Positions 10,947 to 24,300 of a stretch of DNA of 64,000 bases are shown one piece after another. The notes under the pieces were generated by a model that saw only the letters and a list, made by a program, of their open reading frames with translations, was not told the DNA's origin and ran no database searches. Both the position numbers and the translations under genes were made by a program. Positions within the stretch are counted from its first letter, which is position 1. Each line of letters begins with the position of its first letter. The DNA is taken from NCBI RefSeq assembly GCF_029873635.1, contig NC_080428.1, positions 68,629,601 to 68,693,600 on the forward strand, read 5' to 3'. The DNA comes from Malania oleifera. Lineage: Eukaryota; Streptophyta; Magnoliopsida; Santalales; Ximeniaceae.

Positions 10947-12312
10947 GGATACTGTAATTATAGGGTAATTGCAATCATTTTTTGGCTGGCAAAATTAGGC
11001 ATTTGTTTGTAAAGAAATCATCATGACAAAAAATAAGGAGATTAATTCCATCAATTCACCATCACAAAAAAATACAAATAGAAATCCGTTTTCACGAATA
11101 ATAAAGAATAATACTAATAATAATTAACCTAAGCTTTTCCTTTTAAACAGAATTTAAAAAAATATATATATATTTAGAAGCATAGTACTTGTTCGTTGTC
11201 ACTCAAGCAGATTAGAGTAGTAGAATACCAAACTAAGTGCGGGGACGAAAATCAAGACAATTCATCATCATTCATTAGAAAACGAAAAAAAAAAAAATAC
11301 AAAACAAAAGCAAACGAAGGAGAAAGAGAGAATGACATAACTGGAAATTAGGAGCAAATCATGATTCCTTCCCACTCGTTACGTAAGGGGTAGAGAGCTC
11401 GTTCAACGTTGCTCGTTGCTCTGGCCGACGGGGTGAACGCGGGGGCGGAGCAAGAGCAATCCACAGCTATCGGACACAGACGCAGGGAACGACAGGACAG
11501 AGTGGACGCTCTGGTTTAGTTCGAGCTGAGGTTGAATTAAGGATTTTATTGGGGAAAAGAAATTTAATTTTTTTCTTATATTTTTCACGTTCCTGAAAAT
11601 GAAAATTTATTTCAATGTAATTAAAATTTAAAATAAATATTAATCATGTTTATTTTGTTGCTTGATTAGTCATTTTTAAAATTTTTCCTTCACTTGTTTT
11701 GATAACTAAATATGTGAAAGAATTTTTCATATTTTTATTTTTTCAAACAAGACTTAAAAATTTATAAAAGCTATTTTTATAGTACAATTAATATAATTTT
11801 TAATTAATATTTTTTGCATCATTTTCAAATTTTTCATTATTCTCATAATTTATAAATGACACATAAATAAATTTAATAAAATAACTTTAGTTTTATAGTT
11901 TTCCGAATATTCTGTCTATCTCCATAACTCTTCATCTTTTTTAGAAAAAAATAATATATTTAAAATTATGCGATACAAATCATAAATTTCATGATAAGAG
12001 CCACACCATTTGCAAAAGCTCTTATAAATATGGTACTCTTTGAAGCGTATTAGTTAATTTTATTTTTAAAGGTAAGATGGAGAAACTTATTTGTAACATT
12101 TCTTACATCTACTTACTTTCTGTTCTCTTTTTCAATTAAGTAAAATCACTTATTTGTTAAAAACAAAAGTAAAAAAATTATTTTATCACATTATAATACA
12201 AAAACTTAATACCAAAAAATAAAAAATAGAAAGAAAAACTCTCCAAGAATATCAGCATGGAATAATATTCAACAAATTGTAGAAAATATTGAATATTTGA
12301 ATAACAAACCAA
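10947..12312. other. AT-rich spacer with one GC-rich island
   Basis: Mostly AT-rich with no gene recognised. The stretch at about 11,340-11,530 is strikingly GC-rich. No conserved protein was recognised in it; it could be a first exon or 5' UTR of an unseen transcript, or a foreign fragment. Confidence 0.4.
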
Positions 12313-12622
12313 GGTTATGTTTGATTCGCGAAATGTTTATTCTCAAGAATACATTAGTTTTAATATGTTAGTTACAATTAATTATATAAAATTTTATTTG
12401 ATTACTATAAAATATATAATAATGTAAAACTTTTTATGAGTCTATAATAGGAAATAGATAAAGAATTTCAAATTTTACTATGAAAATGTCTATTCTTTTC
12501 ATATTTCATCTTGAATGAAATAATTAGGAATATATAAGAATACCTATTCCTTCAATTCTCAAAATTTAAACTACGCTTTTGTCTTATTCCAAGAAAAGTT
12601 ATTCTGCCAAACCAAATAAGCC
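12313..12622. mobile_element. MITE, copy 1 of a two-copy family
   Basis: The ends form imperfect inverted repeats: left GGTTATGTTTGATTCGCGAA, right reversed GGCTTATTTGGTTTGGCAGA. The AT-rich interior shares ATGTTTATT...TTAGTTACAATT and TCAAAATTTAAACTA blocks with the element at 31758-34002. No coding capacity. Superfamily not decided. Confidence 0.6.
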
Positions 12623-14459
12623 ATAAAAGAATTTAGTGTTGAAAATAATATCTGAGTACCTACAGATAATTGCAAATTTCAACAATTTTTATGTTAATAA
12701 AATACATCAAAATAATATCAAAACCTTTTATATTCAAAATACAACCAAATAACACAAACTCTGATGGAAAATCTTTATATTCTATGAATGTGTATTCCTT
12801 AGGCATATAAGGGCAATTTTGTCCAGAGTCTTTAGAATAGTCGTAAAATTTCATTAACACAATCCACCCTCTTAGCAGCTATCAATCATGTGCACCCAAT
12901 GAAGCCAAGAACTCAAACTCTCAATTGGTTTACTTTCCATAAACATCTTAACGAACGATCCATAGCCTCGATCATCTCCACAAAACAAAGTATAAATGTA
13001 CTTATTTATTCATTGAAACACGTTAATTCATCTAGTTTTTAAATTCAAAATTGCTAACATTCAGACTTGATGTTCATAGATGATCATACCCATTCTTTGA
13101 CACGCACACACGCTTCATGTCAACAAATTGCTACTGACTAGTTACATTCATGTAAAACTAAGGATTCTAAAGTTCTTCAACCTAATTGAAATCCCTCGAA
13201 ATAAAACTCCTAGTGGATTAAAACGAAAAGAAGCAAAGAAAATGCATCGAGTGTATGGGAGTTCAAATTTCAACGCATTTTCTTTCAAATTTACACAATT
13301 TCAAACCCCCAAAACAGCAATCCTGGCCCCACCAAAACGTACAGATTTTACCTTACCTTTCCCTTTAAAATGAACAGGGATAGGTTTGAAAGAAAAGTGG
13401 GCAAAGGAACAACAGTGCGTGTTTCTGCAATCCTTTCCAAACCTGATAAAGGGGAAAATAAATTGACCCATGCTACACAATTTGAAGTTGTTTCAGCATA
13501 TAATTAATAACTTACGAGAGGGCCAACTAGGCCAGAGTCCAAACACACCTCATTACAACATTCTAAACTAAATAAAAGACATCAAAAGAAAGTTCATAGC
13601 AACAATCACTGGCATTTCAATTTCCAATACTGAATAGCATCATTGTTCCACTGGTGCCTAACGCCACCGTGCCAAACCATCTGTGGAGAAAGGATCACAA
13701 GGAGAACAGCACCTGCCCATAGTTAGCCCAGACAGCACAAGGCAAGTGATATCTTGAAGAAGGTACTTGTTCCTATCACCAATTCATAGAGATGGCAGAA
13801 AATACAAAAGAAAGCTCGGTAATTAACTGACTATGCCACTAAAACAGAAAATTCTGTACCTCGGGGGCTGTTAAAAGGCATGGTTTTTTAAGGGAAAGAT
13901 GACTTGGAGTTGTCGAGCATCCTCCTCAGGGCTAGTTCCATCAATTCCAAAGCACCCAAAGGCATAGTCATAAAAGTTTGCTTGTATAAGAAATGATAGA
14001 TTCCACCTTAACTTCAACAAGAAACTAGTGATTATCATGAATTGGGGCCTCAAAAAATGGCATAGATATTGAAACATGCTTTATTTCCACGTCACCCAGG
14101 ATCTGGAACAAGGGGTTCCCAGAGTCCAGAACCGGCAAAGCCAACTCAACAATGTCACCTCCTCGCCCCTATAGAGAGAGGGAGGAGGAGAAAGGGATCA
14201 TAAACTTGTCATTCCGCAGCCACAAGTTAGTTATGACGAAGGGAAGAACAGAAACTAAATTTCAAAGAAAAGGCAAATCCTGGCAACTAATCGTTTTTGA
14301 AGAATGAATTTTATGACATTCTGTCACTGGCTCTAAATTCAAATGGCAAGTGCCCATCCTAGATAAAGAAGATATTTGAAGGAGCCAAGTTTGCAGTGTT
14401 AGTTAATGATGTCTCATTAAAGAGCCAGTGCTCTCAATTCATTCGACAGCAATGGACTT
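12623..14459. other. 3' flank of EB1c, no separate gene recognised
   Basis: It includes the likely 3' UTR of the minus-strand EB1c gene; an AATAAA signal on that strand lies at 14085-14080, about 375 bases past the stop codon. The stretch 13,400-14,350 is less AT-rich than the rest and may be transcribed. No conserved reading frame was found. Confidence 0.45.
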
Positions 14460-14564
14460 CTAATCTGCGGTTCTTATGGATTCACTTATAATTTCTTGAG
14501 CTTCTCCAAGAGCTGATACTTTCACATCCACAGCATATAATATTTTCTTCACTGCCGCAGCTAA
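14460..14564 (-). CDS. EB1C: EB1c exon 8 with stop
   Basis: Encodes [20 protein letters not shown] through SIRTAD and TAG. The VKKILYA helix closes the EB1 C-terminal domain. Confidence 0.9.
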   Translation of the reverse strand, partial: LAAAVKKILYAVDVKVSALGEAQEIISESIRTAD

Positions 14565-15283
14565 CTGCAAGGAAATAAGACAATAGAAATCATTTTTCAG
14601 TAATGTACAAGGCAACCATAACATACAGAAAATAGAAGGGCAAAGACACATACACCAAAAAAATAAAACTACAACTACAACTACACAATAAGACCCATGC
14701 TCTCTCCATTAAGTCACTACCAGAAACTGCATTCTACTTAAAAGACTTGAGAGGTATATTTTTGCACAATTATGAGAACCACCACCACCTCATTACTAGT
14801 ATCACCTACCAACACCACACCATGGCCACTCTTGCTGTCATTGCCGTCACTGCAGGGACTCTGACCAATATCAACAATATTGGAAACACCAAACCCAACC
14901 CCACCCCCAAAAAAAAAAAAAAAATTATATGCAATTGAATTGGCTTTTTTAAATAAGTAAAATGCTTCCATGTTGTACCAAGAATATCCAAACACTCAAG
15001 CTTCTTAATTTTCTGTCTCCAAAATTCTGAAGTGTGTTTTCAGGTTCAAATCTTCATAAGTATCATAACAATGATAATATTAAACATCTTAACAAGAAGA
15101 AAGAAAGATCGAGATTATATACCAAATTGTATTCATCAATATGAAGACCTATTAATAGCTCCCTCCCTGCACCAAGACAAAATAACCTAACATGCAAACA
15201 AGATCTGCCACAATTCGCCAACTACTTTGGCACTTATTAGCACAGGTACAAACGATTCATATGTTTTAATGGGATGGACAAAA

Positions 15284-15314
<31 letters not shown>

Positions 15315-18300
15315 GTATAAACTTGTTATATGAATTGATGGTAGAATTAGAGTCATTAGACACAATGAAATTTCCATAGCTGAGGTTCTTACAGGAAGAG
15401 TTTCCAACTCAGGTGTTTGACAAAGGATTTCAATATCACGTAATTTTGCGAAGTAGAAATCTCTCTCTTTCTCCAAATGGTCCACAGAAAGCTTGAGATC
15501 CATGATCTACAATACAAATGTTAAAAAAACATACTATGAATATTTTATTTTACAGTATGCACGGCATGAATGTAAGAGCAAGATCAAGCAGAATCAAACA
15601 ACTTGACACTCAGAAAAAGAAATTTCATTTTTCTAGTCAATTAAAATGCCTACTTTTTTAGTTAGCTTCCCAACGAGTAAATTCTTCCAACTGGTAAAAA
15701 AGGGGGAAAACACCATAACAGGATCCAATTTATATCTTGATAAAAAATATATGCAAAAATATCCATAAGACACTGCATGAGGCAGCATTATAGGAAAAAC
15801 CAGTTATGAGTACAAGCATCCTACTAGACATCCAAACATGAGATAGCAAAAGCTGCTGCAGTCCCTCTTCCTTATTTATTGATAAAAAGATGCTAGAAAT
15901 GGGAGTGAATACAACATACTAGGTAACAGCTGTTCCAACAATTCATGATCTCCTCATCTCTGTACTCAGAGTCAATCACATGCATTACTAGTAAAGCTAT
16001 TCCCCCACCGTAACACAACCTTACCCCAGCTGCATGGGATGAGTGAGACAGATCTTTCCATTCTGCTTATATTTAGGGTATCAGACCATCATACTCTTCC
16101 CCATGGGATTGACTTTTTTTTTCCCATCCTTTATCCTTTTAGGACCGTCAACTTGATGCCTTACAGTAGGATCAATGGGCACAATGCATCCAGATAATAC
16201 AGCCTCACAAGGGCTAGTATACCAAAATTTTCATTCAGCTGTGCAATACGTTCATTATTAACCCATGGTCGCAGAATCCAGGAGAATTTGCCTGAACTGC
16301 AATTTCTTAGCAGATTGAATATAACTGACAAATATATGACAAAATGGCAGGAACATTTAATAAATGGCATGTTGCACCAAATGCCATTTTCATGCTAAAT
16401 GCATCTTACAAACAATATTTATCCACTTAACTATAGTTTTTAGCTTTGTTCATAAAACAAAGTATTGCAAGTAAGGAGAAGAAAGAAAATAACACAACAA
16501 TACAAGAAGAGCCTCATAAGAAATCCTCCTAATTACCAAAAGAAAAGGGAGACAAGAAAAACCTGCACAATAAATGATGCAGAAGAGCAGTAAGGGGCAC
16601 TACCAAGAAAGATAATAGGGAGAGAGGTAGAGAGAAAAGCAAGGAAGAGAGGAGCACAAAGAAGATATGCCCTTTGTTTTTTTTGTGGTGGGGGGGGGGG
16701 GGGTGCGGCTATTAACTTCCAATTTCAAATTCTCAACAATACAACCTACTAATACATGCACATACACATATATAAATACAGAAACCAAAATATAAAAAAC
16801 TACAAATAAACCCCACTAACTAAATAAAAAAAACCCCTAAGAGAAACCTCCACATAACCATTACCCTAAATAATTACTCTGGGCTCAGGACCCCAGTAAT
16901 TCCTTAATCCAATTTTTCTGAATAAAATAAATCCCTTACTAATTAAATAAAGAACTCCTTAAGACAAACCCCACATAACCATAACCCTAATTAGTTACTC
17001 CTAAATCTGTTGTGCTTAGGATCCAGTAATTCCTTAAATCCAATTATACTGAATCGACATCCAACAAAGGTCCACCCATGGTCCAGTTTCTTATTCTGCA
17101 TGAAAGCTTTCCAAATCTCACTGCATATCAAATAAGTACACTCCTTTAAAAGCATCAGAACAAAAGCCCATAGAGATACAAGCAAACCATCTTATCTCAA
17201 AGGAGGCACAAAAGGAAATGTTAATCCTTAAAAATCCAAAATTCTCTCCAACCAAACACACCAAATCGCAGCTAACACAGTACATCTCGACAAAACTTAG
17301 CCTTCTTATCCCTCTCAAAAACAGTAAAATAAGTAAGCAAAAAACCTTCCAACAATTCTGCGCAAAAATGCACTACTCTCTAGACAAATTCAAAAAGCTT
17401 ACCCCACATACTCCAATCAGTAATGAAAAGATAATAATGAGATTCACCTCTACAGCAACACAACAAGCACATACCTAGAGATAATGCCTTATAAGGCCTT
17501 CTAACCCACAATAAACTGTTGGTGTTAGCTCAGTTAAGAATCACCAAACAAACAAAAACCCTCACCTTAGAAGGAACTTTGGCTTCCCAAATATAGTTTG
17601 CAAAAGAGGAAGGAGTCAGAATAAATCATGTAGAGAAAATATTTACTAGAATAGGTTCCAGAACTATCCTGAGTACACATCTCACCATCACCTCTAGAGG
17701 ATGCAAAGTAATAAGAAGAAAAATGAGCCGACCCGCCTCTATATCATTATGGTCTCAAAAGAATCGAGGAAAAAAAGAAACCTACTCATGTGAGCATTTG
17801 GAAACTGGGAGAGAGGATAAAATGAGAGAAGGCTAAAGAAAAGGGAACATCTCGTCTCCAAAAAGGTCTTCCCAAGAACTCACACTTCCCACTATATTTG
17901 ACCTACGGATAGAAATCTCGGGAATGAACTTTCTAAGGGCTTCCATAGGTAACATTGGAACCTAATATCAGTGGCAAACCACTTCAATCCAGTGGGGGCA
18001 CTTGCCCTCCACTGGAATTTTAAGAAAAAATGTACTATACTAAATTATGAAATAATTCAAACAAAAATATGATTATGTCCCCACTAAAATTATAAAACAA
18101 TAAGATTATACTAACAATATTAGCAAATTAAAAAATAATTTAAAATGTTTCTTAATGTTACGAATGGGAGCATGGAATTGGAACCTTAGATTTGGATTTG
18201 GAGAAAACATAATATAAAATTGTACCGAATTTCTTCCAAATTCACACTAATCTAAATCTAAGCCCTGGAATTTATGCTCCCAAGCACTAGCAAAGGGATA

Positions 18301-21300
18301 CTTCAATGGTTTGACACATAAGGGGTTTTTACATTATGTACCAGAGGTCTCAAGTTCAAAATAAGAGAGCATAACAGATATAGGAGAACAGAGAATTAGA
18401 GAAGAACGGATGAAAAAGAAAGGAGGAAGAACTGGTTTTGAATCATTGTCTCATCGTTTCCAAAGGGTAATATGTGAGGTTCATCCAACCATTGGAAGGT
18501 TTGTTGAAACAGTTTTCCAGTACTTCTTGACTGGTCCTACAAGTGTCATCTTGGCACACCAAACTTTGTCCTCACCTTGTACACAGTACTGCTCAAAAGT
18601 AATCCTCCATTCCTCCACGCAATCTAAAAAGGAAATTGGATCTAATTTTCCATCATAGGCATGCACATCTACCTTGACCCGCTCTTAGAAAGATCTCCAC
18701 ATTCCTCCCAATCATGCCTAGGGGAATATGGAACATGCCTAGATACCCTACATTGTCAAGCTCATCAAAACTACACTCCTTAAGCCTAGAGTCTAGGTTA
18801 ACTTGAGGGAGGGGCTAAACTGGTCTGCTAGTTTGTCATGGGGCCTAACTCATCTTGTTAGGTGCTATAGGAATTCCTAGAGTGGGAAGAATCGCCTAGG
18901 TTGACCCTGCTGAATATGGGGACTCATAAGTAGGGATGTGCAGATTTCTGTTTCCACTGAAAACCGATTGAACCAAACTAGTACGGCCCATTTGTTTCAG
19001 TTCTGAAGTTCAATTGGCTTGGTTCCAAAATTCAATCAATTCAGTTCAGCTTTAATTCTCTTGCCAAATAAAAATCGGTTCGGGTTTCAGTTAGTTAATT
19101 TTTCTTGTAACAGAACCGACCAAAGCTCTATATATACCACATTTAACGCTTGTGATTATGTGCTGCAATTCAAATTTTTGCTCTCCCCTTCATGCAACCT
19201 CTCCACTCCCTATCCTTCTTCCTCCTCTCTTTTCATTTCTTCTATCTTTGTTCTTCTATGTTTTGTAACTCTCTGCTGTCTTGCAACTTCCATTCATTTA
19301 CTCTGCTTTGCAGCTCCTATTTCCCTCTGTAATTCTGCAGTTCTCCTTCCCTTCTTTCTATTTCTCAACTCCCAATTTCTCAAATCCTCAAAAAATAGCC
19401 TTTAAACAGTACCAAATAGGTGGCCTTTGAAATAATCCTCCAAAAATATGTATCATACACTAACACTTGAATTCCCTCAATTCACTTCAACATCTCAAGG
19501 GAAAAACCCAAGTTATCACAGATGGAAGCAATTTCTCACAAATCTGGAAAGTGCAGGAGAAATTCTGGCAGTTTTCTCATGCATGTTGCCCACGCATGGG
19601 GTGCATGCACTGACAGCAGGGCTCCTTCGGCAATGGTATTCTGACTTATATATTGAAGGCTGGCGAGTCCATTAGTGGTGCTGGTGTGTCAAGAAAACAC
19701 TAGCAGGGGGAGTCATGTTGAAGGTTCTGTTACTGATGGTCAAGGAGATGTCAATATTCCCTCATTGTCATGTTATGTAGGACAATGTCAAGTCGTCAAC
19801 ACACGTGCCTTATGTTCAATAGCTGTGTGTGCACCCCGTAGTTCTTTTTTTTTGGATAATAAAAGAAGGCATATTCGATAGAGAAAGAGAAATTATGACA
19901 AAAATGGACAAGAAGTCCACCCCATAAAATTAAGAAGACATGAAAAAAAATAAAAAAAAATAAAATAATAGAAGTAAAAATTAATACATATCACTATATG
20001 CGTACACAGGGCTCCAAATGAATCAAGTTGTTTGTGAACTTGATGTCTCAGGTTAGTAAAAGTCAAAAGGCTCATTTGAGCTCATTCAAGTATATAAACA
20101 AGTGATTCCCAAACTTAATTTTGAATCCTAAAATCTTGAAAAAGGTTGCGCTCAACTCATTCATGCTCATGAACTACCTGTTTAGATGAGTTAATGGGAT
20201 CATTAACAGCTCTTTAGAAATATTACAACTTATTAAGCATATCATTGTCAATGTTATCACTCACTCTCTCTCTCTCTTTGATAACAAAAGAAACTATATT
20301 ACATAGGGAGAAAAGAAGATACAATGTGCAGAGGCAAGGTGTCCACCAAAAAAACAGAAAATAAAGAAAGGAAAAAACAAAAAATAACAAAAAAACCGAA
20401 GATCACACCATTGAACTAGATAAAATTAACCAAGAAAACCCCTTTTCAGACCTTTCCATCATAATGTACAGAGCTCTTCATATTTGTTAATTCTCTTTTA
20501 CCCTTCAATTTACAAGATTTGCCACCATCCAAGCAAACCTCATTTCCTCCAATAACATTTTTAAATCCAACTTATCCAAAAGATTTTGAGCTTCTAAATC
20601 CTCCTTGGGAATTTCCTCCACTGGCATAGGCAATATCCCTACGCTGTAAATTGTTACCAAACCATCATTTTCAAAAGTAGACATTCCCTCCAGACCTTCC
20701 AACAGGGAAGGATGAACATAAGATAAATCCCCTACTTTGTCACAAGAATTAGAAACGTACCCATATTGTTTTCGAATCTTGTCCAACAACAACCCCCCAC
20801 CACAATCAAATTCACTCAAATCACCACTTTCTGAATCCAAAAAATCCCCCATTTCTCAAACTCCTTTTCTTTCCTTTCCCTGTTGCTACACCCAACCTAC
20901 TTCTTTGTGAGAGAGTCTTCCACTAGAGTCTCTCCTTAAAAGCTTTGTCCCTATCACACCAAAATTTTATCTCTTCTCATCAAACACATTCTCATTTCGG
21001 CACCTATACGAGCTACCTTCCGGCAAGCATACACCTTACTACCCTCAAATCTGTCAAAATTCAGGCACAAGATATCATCAATCTCCCCCATAATTGCTCC
21101 TGGATTTTCACATCTTATATCCCCATTTTTTCTCCTTTTAATCCTTTTGTTTTTTTCTTCTGAAATTTCTTAGAATTATAAATGATAAGTCATTTGTCAC
21201 AAGCTCGGAGGCTCAGCTTCAAAATAGCTCATTTTGAGCTTGCTCATTACAGTAACAAGCAAATCCAAGCATAATTGTAAATCTCATTTAATATATATGA

Positions 21301-24300
21301 GCTAAGCTTAAACAATATTAGATTTGACTCATGTAGGCTTGTGTAATAAACAAAACGAGTTTTTATTTAGATTCCACGAAACCAAGCTCAAATTTGAAGA
21401 TCATTTATTACTAATTATGAGAAGTAATAAGCCTAAACATGTTAAAGCTTGGATCAACTCTCCTCAATTGTAGCCATATGGTTTACTTTCAAATACAAAA
21501 TACTTGGTTGCACAAAGCACAATTCATCCATATAGCCCCAATTCTATGGTCAACAAATTTTCAACTTCCCCATTGTAAGAATTTTCTTCAAAACCATATA
21601 GATGGATGCTTTTATTCATCTAAAGACGATCCATATCACATTCACTATTCCCCCATAATCACCCCTAGTTTTACACTAATTAGATTAGAAAAAAAGTTAA
21701 AAATTTTTTTTTCCAATTTTGAACCATCACCTCATATTTCTAACTTAAGTTTACAGCAAAGGAAACTTCATCAGCTAAAAATAAAGATCAACTATACCAT
21801 TCACAAATAGCATATTTTCATGCAACACCTCTCATAAATATGCTTTCTCATAAAAACACTTTGCAAGTTCATCCATCAACAACACAAAGAGAAGCTCCAA
21901 AGCTACCACTTGATATAAGCTTGCTTGAAATTCAATTCAATTGGGTTCTCTACTATTCTTCTCATGCAAAATTCTGTCGTTAATCATTCATTCATTTTTA
22001 ACACTTAAATATAAGCCTGCTTTGATTGAAATTCAATTGTCTCCCTCCCTAATCTTATGCAAGTTTCTGCCCTTGATCATATTTATTCATTTTTGTTCAT
22101 GTCCTTCAACTCCTCAATATCTCTACTCAATTTTACTCTTCCCAAAAGACACCATATTGAATATATCTAAGTAACATATAGTACACGTAATTTGATCCAA
22201 TAACATTTGAATGGAGATTTTTCTGCTTTATTTAAAGCTTTTCAATTAGTAACAAATCAAGAAGAGAGCTTTCACGGTCAATCTCCTTGTAAAAAAGCTA
22301 AAACAATTCTTTTGCTCCATTGTTTAATATCTCAGTAGTTGTTCATCAAGATCTCATAAAATTTTAGCACAGACTCGAAAAAAGTTTATGCTACAGCAAT
22401 TAGTAGATTATTATAGGGAAGTGTTTGCATTTTTCTCAATATGGATACTCTATTTTTTTTTGGATATAGACGTTCAAGGAGGGTTTGGACAGAGTCATCC
22501 CTCCCTTGGCCTCATATCTAGATTCTTAATATCATCCATGGGAAATTTTTCTTTAGAAATACCTTAAAACTTATTTATATCAGCCTGAAATGCTGTTAAT
22601 CAATGACAGATCCTGCTTTTTCTTTTTGTTTTTTTGGGGGAGGGGGGGGGGGGGGGGGGTGGGCTGCAATTTTTTTTATATAAGAAAATTTCATTCATTA
22701 GAAAAGAAACAAAAGATACAAGCTTCGGGGGACAAACATCCTCCAGCAATCAGTCAAAACTAACCTAAAAAAAATTTAATATCATTTTCATGCTTTTCTA
22801 TTAATAGCATATTATTACTCTTTTTTTTTGGATTTAGATGCTTATTGAGATTAGGCAGCACAATCGGAGAAGTGTGTCATCCTTCCACAATCCCTCCATA
22901 TCCTATTCTAAATTTTGAATTTAAAGCTTCTCATGAGCAATTTGTGGTGTCCCTCTAGACTCTAGGAGACAAATTATCTTCTACAAATTATTCCGTAAGA
23001 ACATTTAAAATTCTCTTCGGTTTCTTTTATGTTAAATGCTAAAACCCAAATCCTTCTCCAAACTTCAAAAGTTCAATTTGTTTTAACTTTTCCTTTGCCA
23101 AATCACTATTCATCAATACTTAATTCTTCTAATCTAAGATGGGCTATAATAACATTGTGATTAATTACAACAGGGCAGACGAAAAATCAACATTTAATAA
23201 AAATAATATTTAATAAAAATATTTATCTTTCTTTTTTTTTTTCTCCTCAGTGATTGGGTTTTAAAAACTATAGCTCTAACACTGATAAAGCTACATTTTG
23301 ATGATATGTTAGTTCAATATTTTTTATATAATTTCTCATTTAATGATTATTTTATTTTATTTATATTTGTATATATGTATAGTTATGTGTATATAGTACA
23401 TGCATTTGTTTCTTTTTTGAACAACAACTTTTGCCATCTGTTTGAATTTTAAGCTTTTAATCAAAAAATTCACAAGGACACATTGTCCCTAAATAATTAA
23501 AAATAAAATTTAATTCACATAAGAATAAAAATTACTTTTATAGATATACTTGAGAATATTTAGTATCTATAATCATATCTATATTTTTAATAAATAAATT
23601 CACAACTTTGATTTTTAATACAAAAATTTTATGCCTTAGCACAAAATAATAAGTTAATTAACTCATCAAATTGCAATTAAAATATCAAAAAAAAAAACAT
23701 TGAATGATATAAATATAACCGTCTCCTGATCCCCCCCCCCCCCCAAAAAACAAGGGGGAAGAAAAACAGAATCATGGATATGCAACTGCTGCTAGTGAGT
23801 TACCCAACCCTACTTCCGTACTTCAGTTTCCAATGCACCTAGGGTGCATTTGTTTCACGAACTAAGAGTGGCTAAGCCGTTCTAGCTCATAGTTACTCAA
23901 CAGAAGTAAGGAATAGTGCAAGCTAAGGGGAGCCTAGTCAATCTAGTGCAATGCTATTTCAGTCCAATCCTATCTGATACAATCCTGCAGAACCTCCGCA
24001 TAAGAAACAAACACACCTTTACAATCTCAACTTATGGGTTGCCTCTTCTAATAAGGAACTTGCTTCTCCTTCCCTCAGACCTCTATCATCACTTCTAGGC
24101 AAGTCTAATCATTCCAATTTCTGATAAACTCTACTACCTGTCATATGCACTGCTAACCCCCAAAACCTGCCCCAAAAAAGGTGCAGATGTGAGGTATTCT
24201 GTCTCACAAAACCACAGTTCCTCAATACTGAGAATCAACCATAAGGCATTTACGGAACCATTAGCCTTCTAGCTCATCATACAAAAAGATGATAGTATAA

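Noticed and set aside
15284-15313. Possible CRISPR-like or satellite array
   Set aside because: Simple AAT microsatellite; no spacers. No CRISPR arrays are expected or seen.
19019-19405. 128-codon plus-strand frame, Ser/Leu/Phe-rich
   Set aside because: Low-complexity pyrimidine-rich sequence in an intron; no conserved motif and no codon bias.
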